Part shown: piece after piece, positions 14,903 through 22,865 of the stretch | Position numbering within the stretch: position 1 is the stretch's first letter | How the letters are laid out: each line of letters begins with the position of its first letter | Assembly (NCBI GenBank): GCA_964601575.1 | Contig: CAZROA010000012.1 | Location: 1-27,376, forward strand | Reading direction: 5' to 3' | Length of the DNA stretch: 27,376 bases | Source of the DNA: CAZKEG01 sp964601575 | GTDB lineage: Bacteria; Desulfobacterota; Thermodesulfobacteria; Thermodesulfobacteriales; Thermodesulfatatoraceae | Position numbers and translations under genes: made by a program | The notes under the pieces: model-generated | What the model was told of the DNA's origin: nothing | Database searches by the model: none | Seen by the model: only the letters and a program-made list of their open reading frames with translations

Positions 14903-17353
14903 ATGTCCATCTACAATCTAGATTATATCTTCCGACCGAAGAGTATAGCCATTTTAAACATCACCCCTGGCGAAGACTCCCCCAGTGAGGTCCTCTTTCG
15001 GAATCTCCTTTGGCGTGGGTTCAAAGGAGAAGTCTATCCCATAAACGAAGAACCCACCAGCATCTGTGGTATAGAGGCCTATCCTTCTCTGGCCAGCGTC
15101 CCCCGAGCCATAGACTTGGCCATTCTGGCCGGACCGCCGGATCGTATCCTTTCCGATCTCGAAGCCTGTGCCAAGAAGGGCATCAAAGGGGTCATCATCT
15201 TGGCCCGAGACTTTCGGGCTCGGGTAGAAAGCCCTAATGAGCTCCTGGTCCAGATCTATCGGTATGTAGAACGATACAAGATGCGCATCTTGGGGCCCAA
15301 TACCCTGGGTTTTATTCGACCACCCAAAAAACTAAACGCAAGCCTCATCCCCGACCCTCTTCCTCCGGGTAATCTGGCTTTTATCAGCGATAGCGCCACT
15401 CTCTCCTCGGCGGTGCTTGATTGGGCGGTAAAGAAGAATGTTGGGATGAGCATGTTCGTCTCCTTGGGAGAGAAGGTGGACGTGGACCTAGCGGATATGA
15501 TCGACTATCTAAGCCTTGACTATCATACCCGGGCCTTAATCGTGTATCTACAACGCCTCAAGACCGCACGGAAGTTTATTGGTGCGGCGCGGGCCTTCTC
15601 CCGCACCAAACCGATCATGGTAGTCAAAAATGGTCGCTTTGTCTCCTTTGAAGGCCAATATTCCACGGAGATCGGCTCCCTCATAAACGAGGACATGGTC
15701 TACGATGCTGCCTTCCGCCGAGCGGGTATCATTCGGGTAGATGAGGTCTTGGAGCTCTTCTATGTGGCCGAAAGTCTTTCTAAACAACCTCGGCCTAAAG
15801 GACAGAGGCTAGCCATTGTCAGTAACGCCGGAGGGCCGGCCTTGATCGCCACCGATACCCTGTTTGCCTTCGGTGGTCGCCTGGCCCGGTTTTCCGAAGA
15901 GACCAAAAGGGCCTTGAGAGAATTCCTCCCCCCGGAACGGGTGACCAACCCCATAGACCTCCTCTCCGACGCCTCTCCGGCCTGTTATCGCCAAGCCATC
16001 TCTCTCTGTCTGAAGGATCCGGAAGTAGACGGTGTGGTGGTCATTTATACTCCAGAGATAGGGGTCTCCTGCGAAGACGTGGCTTGGGCCATCGTCCGAG
16101 CCGTCCAAGAAAACCGTAGAAAACCGGTGCTTACTTGTTTTATGGGGGAAGGTCGAGTAGCTTTAGGGCGCCAAATTTTGAGCGAACAAAATATCCCTAA
16201 TTTTTTGACCCCGGTAGAAACGGTGAAGAGCTTTCTGTACATGTATAGCTATGATCACCTGTTAAGTCTCCTCTTTGAGACTCCGGGTAGTATCCTCGAA
16301 GATTTTGAGCCCCAGGTAGATAAAGCCGAAGATTTGATCCGCAAGGCCGCTTCGGAAGACCGCTTTCTCCTTACCGAAAAAGAGACCTTTGAATTACTTG
16401 AGGCCTACGGCATCCATACCGGAGATTCAACCGGAGATCAAAGCTTCCCCCTCTTTTTGGCCATGGTGAAGGACAATATCTTCGGGGCGGTGATCATCTT
16501 CGGCCTTGGTGGTTCTTTTACCAAACCCATGAAAGACTTTGCCCTGGGGCTTCCGCCCTTGAACCAGACCCTTGCCCGACGCCTCATGGAACAGACCAAG
16601 ATCTATCATTTTTTCAAGGAAAACGGCTTTCCTCTGGGCTTGCTGGAAGAATTGTTGGTCCGTTTCTCGCACCTAATCGTTGATTTCCCGGAGATAAGGG
16701 AGATAGAGATCAATCCCCTCTTCTTTTCTCCTAAAGGATATTCTGTTTCCCAGGCCAAGATCTTCCTTGAGGAATATGCCTTCTTGGTCAGGGAAAAACC
16801 CCATGCCTTTTGCTGCCCTTCGCACCTAGCCATCTGCCCTTATCCCTCGCATTTTATCTTTGAGGTCTGTTTAAAAGACGGCACCTTGGTCAAGGTACGG
16901 CCCATCAAGCCCGAAGACGAGCCCTTGATGGCTGCCCTCTTTTATTCCTTCTCCGAAGACACCGTCCGCCAACGCTTTATGCAGCCGAAAAAGACCATCA
17001 CTCACGAGGAATTGGTACGCTACTGCCAGATCGACTATGATCGGGAATTGGCTTTGGTGGCCATCATTGAGAAAGAGGGGCAAAAGCAGATTATTGGCGT
17101 GGTACGGCTGATCAAACACCCCGACGAAGAAAACGCCGAAATGGCCGTAGTGGTCTCTGATGCCTGGCAAGGAAAGGGGCTGGGGTGGCTTCTCTGTACC
17201 CAGATGATTCACGTGGCCAAACAGCTTGGGCTTAAACGAATCTGGATGGCGATTCTGGCTGACAATAGTAAAATGTTAAATTTGGCCAAAAAGTTGGGCT
17301 TTCGCCTAAAGCAGCAAGATGAAGATCTCATCAAGGTGGTATTGGAGCTTTGA
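14903..17353 (+). CDS. Pat-like protein lysine acetyltransferase: degenerate acyl-CoA synthetase platform fused to GNAT
   Basis: The 816-residue protein has the domain order of Salmonella Pat. Residues 1-460 resemble the alpha part of ADP-forming synthetases. Residues 460-630 are a shortened ATP-grasp remnant, and about 655-816 a GNAT domain with KVRPIKPEDEP, the probable catalytic Glu746 in AEMAVVVSD, and acetyl-CoA loop QGKGLG (756-761). Two losses show it is no longer a synthetase. The phospho-His of SHTGSL is Glu256 (STEIGSL). Compared with the neighbouring synthetase, about 80 residues are missing between AYGIHT (502-506) and FGAVIIFGLGG (527-537), removing the nucleotide-binding part of ATP-grasp. 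Family knowledge makes it an acetyltransferase that uses acetyl-CoA to acetylate Lys of acyl-CoA synthetases and other enzymes. It overlaps the deacetylase gene by four bases. Confidence 0.9.
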   Translation: MSIYNLDYIFRPKSIAILNITPGEDSPSEVLFRNLLWRGFKGEVYPINEEPTSICGIEAYPSLASVPRAIDLAILAGPPDRILSDLEACAKKGIKGVIILARDFRARVESPNELLVQIYRYVERYKMRILGPNTLGFIRPPKKLNASLIPDPLPPGNLAFISDSATLSSAVLDWAVKKNVGMSMFVSLGEKVDVDLADMIDYLSLDYHTRALIVYLQRLKTARKFIGAARAFSRTKPIMVVKNGRFVSFEGQYSTEIGSLINEDMVYDAAFRRAGIIRVDEVLELFYVAESLSKQPRPKGQRLAIVSNAGGPALIATDTLFAFGGRLARFSEETKRALREFLPPERVTNPIDLLSDASPACYRQAISLCLKDPEVDGVVVIYTPEIGVSCEDVAWAIVRAVQENRRKPVLTCFMGEGRVALGRQILSEQNIPNFLTPVETVKSFLYMYSYDHLLSLLFETPGSILEDFEPQVDKAEDLIRKAASEDRFLLTEKETFELLEAYGIHTGDSTGDQSFPLFLAMVKDNIFGAVIIFGLGGSFTKPMKDFALGLPPLNQTLARRLMEQTKIYHFFKENGFPLGLLEELLVRFSHLIVDFPEIREIEINPLFFSPKGYSVSQAKIFLEEYAFLVREKPHAFCCPSHLAICPYPSHFIFEVCLKDGTLVKVRPIKPEDEPLMAALFYSFSEDTVRQRFMQPKKTITHEELVRYCQIDYDRELALVAIIEKEGQKQIIGVVRLIKHPDEENAEMAVVVSDAWQGKGLGWLLCTQMIHVAKQLGLKRIWMAILADNSKMLNLAKKLGFRLKQQDEDLIKVVLEL

Positions 17354-18297
17354 AGACCTTGCCCATTGTCTATTCGTCGGATTTCAAGAGACACCTCACC
17401 AGCCCCAAACACCCGGAACAACCCTTGCGGGTGGAGGCCATTGTCCGCTTCCTTGAACACGGGCCTCTGGGGTCTCTTCTAGAGATAGTCCCTCCAGAGG
17501 AGGCCCCGTTTGAATGGCTTACCGAAATCCATGACCCTAATTACATCTTTCGTCTGGAAGAGGCCTGTCTGCGGGGCAAATCTTATATCTGCGGTACGGA
17601 CAATGAAATCTGTTATGATTCCTTTGAAGTAGCCAAATTGGCGGCCGGGGCAGTGCTTAAGGCCGTTGAGCTAGTAGAAGGCCAAGGGCACCAGGTGGTC
17701 TTCTGCCCGGTAAGGCCACCAGGTCATCATGCCGAAAGGACAAGGGCCTTGGGATTTTGTTTTTTCAACAACGTGGCCATCGGGGCCAGATATTGGCAGA
17801 AGAACTATGGCCGGCGAGTCCTTATCCTTGACTGGGATGCCCATCACGGAAACGGTATTCAAAGTGCCTTCTACGATGAGGCGGAGGTCTTTTATATCAG
17901 TCTCCACGAAAACCCCCGTCTGAGTTTCCCAGGCACCGGCACCGCCGAGGAAAGGGGAGTCGGTCGGGGTGAAGGTTATACACTCAATATTCCCATGCCC
18001 CTTGACAGTGGAGACGTAGCCTATGAAGAGGCCTTTCGGACTGTGGTCGATCCCGCGGTGCAAAAATTCGCCCCGGAAGGGATCATCCTGGCCGCTGGAT
18101 TTGACGGCCATCGCGATGATGATATGTCTTTTCTCAATCTTACCACCGGCGGGTTTGCGGTCATGAGCGAATACGTTCGCCAATGGAGCCAAACCTTCGA
18201 GGCCCCGGTGATTTCGGTCCTGGAAGGAGGGTACGACCTTGAATCCCTGGTTGCTTCAGTTGAGACTCATTTAAGAGTCCTTCTAGCCCTAGAATAA
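17350..18297 (+). CDS. acuC: AcuC/class II-type histone deacetylase-like lysine deacetylase
   Basis: This 315-residue zinc deacetylase has the full active site: RPPGHHAERTRALGFCFFNN with His126/His127, zinc ligands Asp163 and His165 in DWDAHHGNG, Asp252 in AAGFDGHRDDD, the loop SFPGTG, and the transition-state Tyr295 in LEGGYD. The family removes acetyl groups from lysine or from acetylated small molecules such as polyamines. Gene context favours protein deacetylation. It starts with TTG at 17350 inside the end of the Pat-like gene (overlap TTGA), so acetylase and deacetylase are translationally coupled. It precedes the AcuB-like gene. The name acuC rests on family and synteny with Bacillus acuABC. 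Confidence 0.9.
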   Translation: MKTLPIVYSSDFKRHLTSPKHPEQPLRVEAIVRFLEHGPLGSLLEIVPPEEAPFEWLTEIHDPNYIFRLEEACLRGKSYICGTDNEICYDSFEVAKLAAGAVLKAVELVEGQGHQVVFCPVRPPGHHAERTRALGFCFFNNVAIGARYWQKNYGRRVLILDWDAHHGNGIQSAFYDEAEVFYISLHENPRLSFPGTGTAEERGVGRGEGYTLNIPMPLDSGDVAYEEAFRTVVDPAVQKFAPEGIILAAGFDGHRDDDMSFLNLTTGGFAVMSEYVRQWSQTFEAPVISVLEGGYDLESLVASVETHLRVLLALE

Positions 18298-18309
18298 CTA
18301 AATTATATA

Positions 18310-18339
18310 TTGGACCTCTTGGGTCGATGATGGTATAAG
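18310..18339 (+). promoter_or_regulatory. Predicted promoter of the AcuB-like gene
   Basis: TTGGAC (18310-18315) and TATAAG (18334-18339) are 18 bp apart. The start would be near 18346, leaving a leader of about 40 bases with GGGAGG before the ATG at 18387. The gene can thus be expressed apart from the Pat-AcuC pair. Confidence 0.5.
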
Positions 18340-18386
18340 AGCACCGAATTTTTAGAGCAAGTTCAACTCAAGGGAGGGCGCTGTTT

Positions 18387-19112
18387 ATGTTAGTCAAAGA
18401 ATGGATGTCTGAAGATCCCATTGTGCTGGATGAAAACGCCTCTATTATGAAGGCCGTCCAAATCATGAAAGAACATGGCATACGTCGTATCCCGGTCGTC
18501 CGCCAAAATAAGCTGGTCGGTATCGTTACCGACCGAGATATCAGAGAAGCCACCCCTTCTAAGGCCACAGCCCTTGATGTCCATGAGCTTTACTATCTGC
18601 TTTCCGAGATCAAGGTCAAGGATATTATGACCCCTAATCCCATCACCATTCACCCCGAACAGACCGTAGAATATGCCGCGGTGATTATGCTCGAAAATCG
18701 TATCTCTGGGCTCCCGGTGATCGACGATGAAGGCCATGTGGTCGGCATCATCACCCAGACCGACATCTTTAAGGTCCTTATCAACATCACGGGGATTTAT
18801 TACGGACCGTATCAAGTCGTCTTTGATCTGGAGAACCGCCCAGGCTCCATCAGAGAGGTCCTTGATGTCATCCGGGATCATAACGGGAAGGTCATCAGTT
18901 TTCTCACTTCTTACATTGGTGTTGAGCCGGAGATCAGGAGGGTCTATTTCCGCCTGGCTGAGATGGAACCCGAGGCCTTTGAAAAGTTATTGGCTGACCT
19001 CAAATCAAAGTTTAATCTACTCTACTGGGTCAAGGATGACCTCTCAAACCTCCCCAAGAAAGAGACGGTGACCAAGAGCCCGGAGACAGTTGAATCCATT
19101 CTTAAGATATAA
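18387..19112 (+). CDS. acuB: CBS-pair plus ACT domain protein, AcuB-like
   Basis: The 241-residue soluble protein has CBS1 (LVKEWMSEDPIVLDENASIM to GIVTDRDIREA, 1-55), CBS2 (VKDIMTPNPITIHPEQTVEY to GIITQTDIFKVLI, about 75-135) and an ACT domain (YQVVFDLENRPGSIREVLDV to about 210), then a short polar tail. CBS pairs bind adenosine nucleotides and ACT domains bind small ligands, so it is likely an energy or metabolite sensor. In Bacillus, AcuB has this same architecture and is encoded between the AcuA acetyltransferase and the AcuC deacetylase. Here it follows AcuC after an 89-bp gap with its own promoter. What it regulates is not shown by the sequence; the adjacent acetylation enzymes are the natural candidates. 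Confidence 0.88.
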   Translation: MLVKEWMSEDPIVLDENASIMKAVQIMKEHGIRRIPVVRQNKLVGIVTDRDIREATPSKATALDVHELYYLLSEIKVKDIMTPNPITIHPEQTVEYAAVIMLENRISGLPVIDDEGHVVGIITQTDIFKVLINITGIYYGPYQVVFDLENRPGSIREVLDVIRDHNGKVISFLTSYIGVEPEIRRVYFRLAEMEPEAFEKLLADLKSKFNLLYWVKDDLSNLPKKETVTKSPETVESILKI

Positions 19113-19120
19113 ACCCCTTT

Positions 19121-19143
19121 GGCTTAAAAACTTTGGTTAAGCC
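19121..19143. terminator. Hairpin between converging acuB-like and mrcA genes
   Basis: GGCTTAA (19121-19127) and TTAAGCC (19137-19143) form a perfect 7-bp stem with a 9-base loop, nine bases after the CBS-ACT stop codon and 30 bases beyond the mrcA stop. No run of T follows on either strand, so termination by it is plausible but unproven. Confidence 0.4.
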
Positions 19144-19173
19144 CTCCCTAAGAGATATATTCCCCATCGGGGG

Positions 19174-21174
19174 TTACCACCAAAATATCCTGGGAATGGG
19201 AATAATACCGAGAAATTTGGGCCAGGTAGGCTTTGGTTCCGGCACTTCGTCTTCCCGATAAGGCATCCACAATTCTTCTTTCCCCCGCAGGGGATCCAAG
19301 TCCGTGGTCTTGACAAAGACAATGTCTTCCGGGGGTTCAAAGTCCTCCCCGGAATATTCTTGCGGGCGCCTTTCCATGGTAGCCAGCCAGATGGGACAGG
19401 CGGCTCGCGCCCCGGTCTCCAGCCTGCCCAAAGAGAGGAGATCATCGTAACCCACCCAGACTCCACAGGTCACTTCTTTGGTGAAACCGATGAACCAGGC
19501 ATCGTGATAATTATCCGTGGTCCCGGTCTTACCTCCGGCAGGGACTTCTAGCCTCCGGGCACACCGCCCTGTACCGTCACGGATCACTTCTTCCAGGAGA
19601 TAGGTCATGATATAGGCCGTCTCCCGAGAGATGACCGGACGCCTTTCGGTCTTAAACAGGGGGACTTCATTACCATCTCGATCAAAGATACTCTCCACAA
19701 AGCGGGGCTTCACCAGATAACCCTGATTGGGAAAGACCGTATAGGCATGGGTAATCTCAAAGAGAGAGACACCCGAACTACCCAAAGCAACGGAGTAATC
19801 CGGACTGATGGGACTGGTGATGCCGAAGAGTGTAGCCGTCTGTCTCAGATCTGGCAGGCCGATAGCCAAGGCCAATTTCACGGCAATGGTATTGCGTGAA
19901 TGTACCAGGGCCGTACGTAAGGAAATGGGTCCTAGGTAATCGTGATCAAAATTCTTGGGTTGCCAATAAGAATCTGGCTTTGAACCGGGTAAGACCACTG
20001 GTTCGTCCACCAAGAGGCTGGAGACCTTGACCAATCTCTTTTCTAGGGCAGCGCTCCAAATAATGGGTTTAAAGGCCGACCCCGGCTGACGGCGGGCCTG
20101 CAAGGCGCGATTATATTGACTTTCTTCATAATCCCGCCCGCCGATAAGGATGCGTACCCCCCCGGTGGCGTTGTCAAAACAAACGATGGCCCCCTGGGGG
20201 ATTCGCTTTTGGTTTTGATTAGGATGGCGTTTGGGAATGTCTTTTAATTTTTTCTGGAGTATCTCTTGGGCGGCCTCTTGCCAATTGAGATCAAGGGTGG
20301 TGTAAATGGTATAGCCTCCGGTAAGCAGTTCCTCCTCACCAAGCTTCTTTTCTAGCCTGGAACGTAGGGCATCCAGGAAGTAACCAGCCAGAGGATTGGG
20401 AGAAAAATCAGCCGGATGCAAGACAAGCGGGGCCTTGGCCGCCTTTTGGGCCTCCTCCAAGGTGATATATCCTTCTTCAGCCATGCGCCTGAGGACATAG
20501 GCCCGGCGTTTAAGGGCCAGGCGGGGATTGCGCAAAGGATTGTAACGACTGGGGGCTGGGGTAAGCCCGGCAATCAAGGCCGCTTCAGGCAGAGTAAGTT
20601 CCCAGACATGTTTGTTAAAATAAGTCCTGGCCGCGGCTTCTACTCCGTAGGCCCCTGCTCCTAAATAGATCTGGTTGAGATAGATATTCAAAATTTCGTC
20701 TTTGCTAAGGGCTGAATCTATCTCCCAGGCCAAGATGGCTTCTTTGAGCTTCCTTATAAAGCTCTTCTTCTTGGAAAGGAGAAGCGAACGGACCACTTGT
20801 TGGGTAATGGTACTCCCCCCTTGGACAATGGCCCGGGCCTTGATGTCTTTGATCGCCGCCCGTAGGATGCCCAGAAAGTCCACCCCTTTGTGTTCGTAAA
20901 ACCGGGCATCCTCCGCGGAGACAAAGGCCTGAATAAGATAAGGAGGCATCTGACTCAAAGGGACCGGGAAGCGTCTTTCTTTGTACCAGTAGGCCAGGGG
21001 TTCTCCACGCCGATCTAAGACCTCGGTCACCGCTGGGGGACGATAATTTTTGAGAGAGGAAATATCCGGAAGACCTAAAGAGAGATAGAAATAGATCAGT
21101 CCCAGGACAATACTAAGGGCCACGCCAGCGGCCACGAACATAATAATCGAGGTATGGACGTGCGTAAGTCTCAT
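19174..21174 (-). CDS. mrcA: Penicillin-binding protein 1A (bifunctional transglycosylase/transpeptidase)
   Basis: This class A PBP polymerises glycan strands and crosslinks them. The 666-residue protein has an N-terminal membrane anchor (9-33) and a transglycosylase domain with catalytic Glu88 in SAEDARFYEHKG, GGSTITQQ (119-126) and LNQIYLGAGAYG. The transpeptidase domain has Ser366 in SAFK, the SxN motif at 426-428 (SRN) and KTGT at 549-552. It lacks the extra OB-type insert of E. coli PBP1a, explaining the shorter length, and ends in a Pro-rich tail with two Trp. Its ATG overlaps the stop of the ABC-class ATPase gene, so it is the last gene of the long leftward operon. A product ending at 19174 is followed only by weak hairpins. 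Confidence 0.95.
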   Translation of the reverse strand: MRLTHVHTSIIMFVAAGVALSIVLGLIYFYLSLGLPDISSLKNYRPPAVTEVLDRRGEPLAYWYKERRFPVPLSQMPPYLIQAFVSAEDARFYEHKGVDFLGILRAAIKDIKARAIVQGGSTITQQVVRSLLLSKKKSFIRKLKEAILAWEIDSALSKDEILNIYLNQIYLGAGAYGVEAAARTYFNKHVWELTLPEAALIAGLTPAPSRYNPLRNPRLALKRRAYVLRRMAEEGYITLEEAQKAAKAPLVLHPADFSPNPLAGYFLDALRSRLEKKLGEEELLTGGYTIYTTLDLNWQEAAQEILQKKLKDIPKRHPNQNQKRIPQGAIVCFDNATGGVRILIGGRDYEESQYNRALQARRQPGSAFKPIIWSAALEKRLVKVSSLLVDEPVVLPGSKPDSYWQPKNFDHDYLGPISLRTALVHSRNTIAVKLALAIGLPDLRQTATLFGITSPISPDYSVALGSSGVSLFEITHAYTVFPNQGYLVKPRFVESIFDRDGNEVPLFKTERRPVISRETAYIMTYLLEEVIRDGTGRCARRLEVPAGGKTGTTDNYHDAWFIGFTKEVTCGVWVGYDDLLSLGRLETGARAACPIWLATMERRPQEYSGEDFEPPEDIVFVKTTDLDPLRGKEELWMPYREDEVPEPKPTWPKFLGIIPIPRIFWW

Positions 21175-22865
21175 TAGCTTTCTACCTGCAGAGTGCGCAA
21201 GCGATTTATGGCAGCGGCCAACTCAAAACGCCTGAAGGCGGCCAGATCCCCCCTTGAAATCGACGAAAGGGCCAAAAGCCCCTTGTTTCTGATCGTGTCT
21301 TCTATCTCCTTTACCCCTTCAGCCAAAAAGAAGGTCCTCTTTCGCGAAAGAAAAAGCAAGGCCAGGGCGATGGCCTTGGTCTGTTCTGGACAGACCAGTT
21401 GTTCCACCGCGGAGAGATCGATCATCTCTCGGCCAAGGAGGATGGCGGTTCGATCCTTGGCCTTGGCGACCTCCTTGGCCCCTCTTTGGGCCTTTAAGGA
21501 ATCGCCTGATATATGCCGACCCTTAGGCCAGGAAAAAGGTTCTTGGACCTCTCTTTGACGTTTGGTCGGGTATCTTTTCACCACCAATCTTGCTTGAGAA
21601 GTGACTTCCTGCGGCTGATAGTGATCCATAGCAATGACGGTATCAGCCACCTCCAAATAATCACCGCTTCCGCCAACGACTAAAATGCTTGAGACCCCAA
21701 AATTCTCATAAAGCTCCCGCACCCGATCAAGGAACGGGGTGATGGGTTCCTTTTCTTTGGCGATCAAGGCCTGCATCCTGGCGTCACGGATCATGAAATT
21801 AGTGGCCGAGGTATCCTCATCAAGTAAAAGCACTTTGGCCCCTACTTCAAGGGCCTCCATGATGTTGGCCGCTTGGCTGGTGGAGCCAGAGGCCCAGGCC
21901 GTGGAAAAGGCCTTGGTCTCCTTTCCGAAGGGTAATTGATTAATAAAGGGTGAAATATCTACCTTGGTTACACTGCGACCATCTTCGGCGCGGATCTTTA
22001 CCGTCTCGTAGAGGGAGACCACCAATTCTCGCCCGTCACCCGGGACGTGGTCGTAGATCCCCTGTTCCAAGGCCCGCAAGAGGGTGGATTTGCCGTGAAA
22101 ACCACCTCCCACAATGAGGGTCACCCCTTTAGGCACTCCAAGGCCCCTGATCTTTCCTCGGTGGGGTAATTCTATCTCTACCGCGAGTTCAGGCGGACTC
22201 TTAAAAGGCACGGCCTCACGCGCCGGGCGAGGATCTACTCCCGAGGCCCGAGGGAGGATGCTTCCGTCAGCGACAAAGGCCACCAATCCTAGGGCAGGGA
22301 GTTTGGCTCGTAAGTATTCGACATCTTCCGTGGTCTCTACAAAGGCCCGTAAGCGCTGGGTATCAAGGTTTTCGTAGACTAGCCCTTTGAGGACCATCTG
22401 CGGCAGGAGTTCAAGCAACATCTTCTTGGCCGCTTGCCCCAGGATGCGTCGCCCAGCCGCCGGAAGCCCTACAAAAAAACGGGCCTCTACCGTGCCCTCG
22501 GAGAGGACGGTAACCGCACTACGCCAAAGGACCTCCTGCCCTGGGCCGTAAACAAGAAAGAGACCACTCTTCCCGGTCCCAAGCTTCTTGGTCGCCTGGC
22601 GGGCCTCTTGGGCCAGAGAGTAGGCCAGGAAATTTTCAAGCCCCAGGCGCCGGGAAGGGTTCTCATAGGTCCAGGAGGGAAGCCGAGCCTCTTTTGAGGG
22701 TAAGATCACTTTTACCCGGCTGGGCGGGGCAAAGGGGTCTGATTGAATATGTTCAAAGACCAACTTGAATCGGGGGAATTGATATGCCCCTCGAAGGTCC
22801 TGATAACGCTTGTAACTTCGGCCATCAAGTTCCTTTAATCGGCGCGCAAGGGTATGAAGGTCCAT
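21174..22865 (-). CDS. Predicted ATPase of the ABC class (COG3044/PF09818 type)
   Basis: The 563-residue soluble protein belongs to the stand-alone ABC-class ATPases that include trypanosome MRB1590, an RNA-binding protein. Residues 1-240 form the N-terminal domain (YQDLRGAYQFPRFKLVFEHI; PSRRLGLENFLAYSLAQEAR). The core has the unusual Walker A GGGFHGKSTLL, then LEQGIYDHVPGDGREL, DISPFINQLPFGKET, an STAWASGSTSQAANI stretch acting as signature region, Walker B KVLLLDEDTSATNFMIRD, and SSILVVGGSGDYLEVADTVI. A C-terminal region of about 140 residues follows. The bacterial function is not established; nucleic-acid binding is suggested by MRB1590. Its start codon touches the stop of the endonuclease Q-like gene, and its stop overlaps the mrcA start, so tight co-expression is expected. 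Confidence 0.9.
   Translation of the reverse strand: MDLHTLARRLKELDGRSYKRYQDLRGAYQFPRFKLVFEHIQSDPFAPPSRVKVILPSKEARLPSWTYENPSRRLGLENFLAYSLAQEARQATKKLGTGKSGLFLVYGPGQEVLWRSAVTVLSEGTVEARFFVGLPAAGRRILGQAAKKMLLELLPQMVLKGLVYENLDTQRLRAFVETTEDVEYLRAKLPALGLVAFVADGSILPRASGVDPRPAREAVPFKSPPELAVEIELPHRGKIRGLGVPKGVTLIVGGGFHGKSTLLRALEQGIYDHVPGDGRELVVSLYETVKIRAEDGRSVTKVDISPFINQLPFGKETKAFSTAWASGSTSQAANIMEALEVGAKVLLLDEDTSATNFMIRDARMQALIAKEKEPITPFLDRVRELYENFGVSSILVVGGSGDYLEVADTVIAMDHYQPQEVTSQARLVVKRYPTKRQREVQEPFSWPKGRHISGDSLKAQRGAKEVAKAKDRTAILLGREMIDLSAVEQLVCPEQTKAIALALLFLSRKRTFFLAEGVKEIEDTIRNKGLLALSSISRGDLAAFRRFELAAAINRLRTLQVES

Noticed and set aside
18390..18881. Long minus-strand frame opposite the CBS-ACT gene
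   Set aside because: Shadow of a confidently identified gene; composition is Asp/His-rich antisense sequence.
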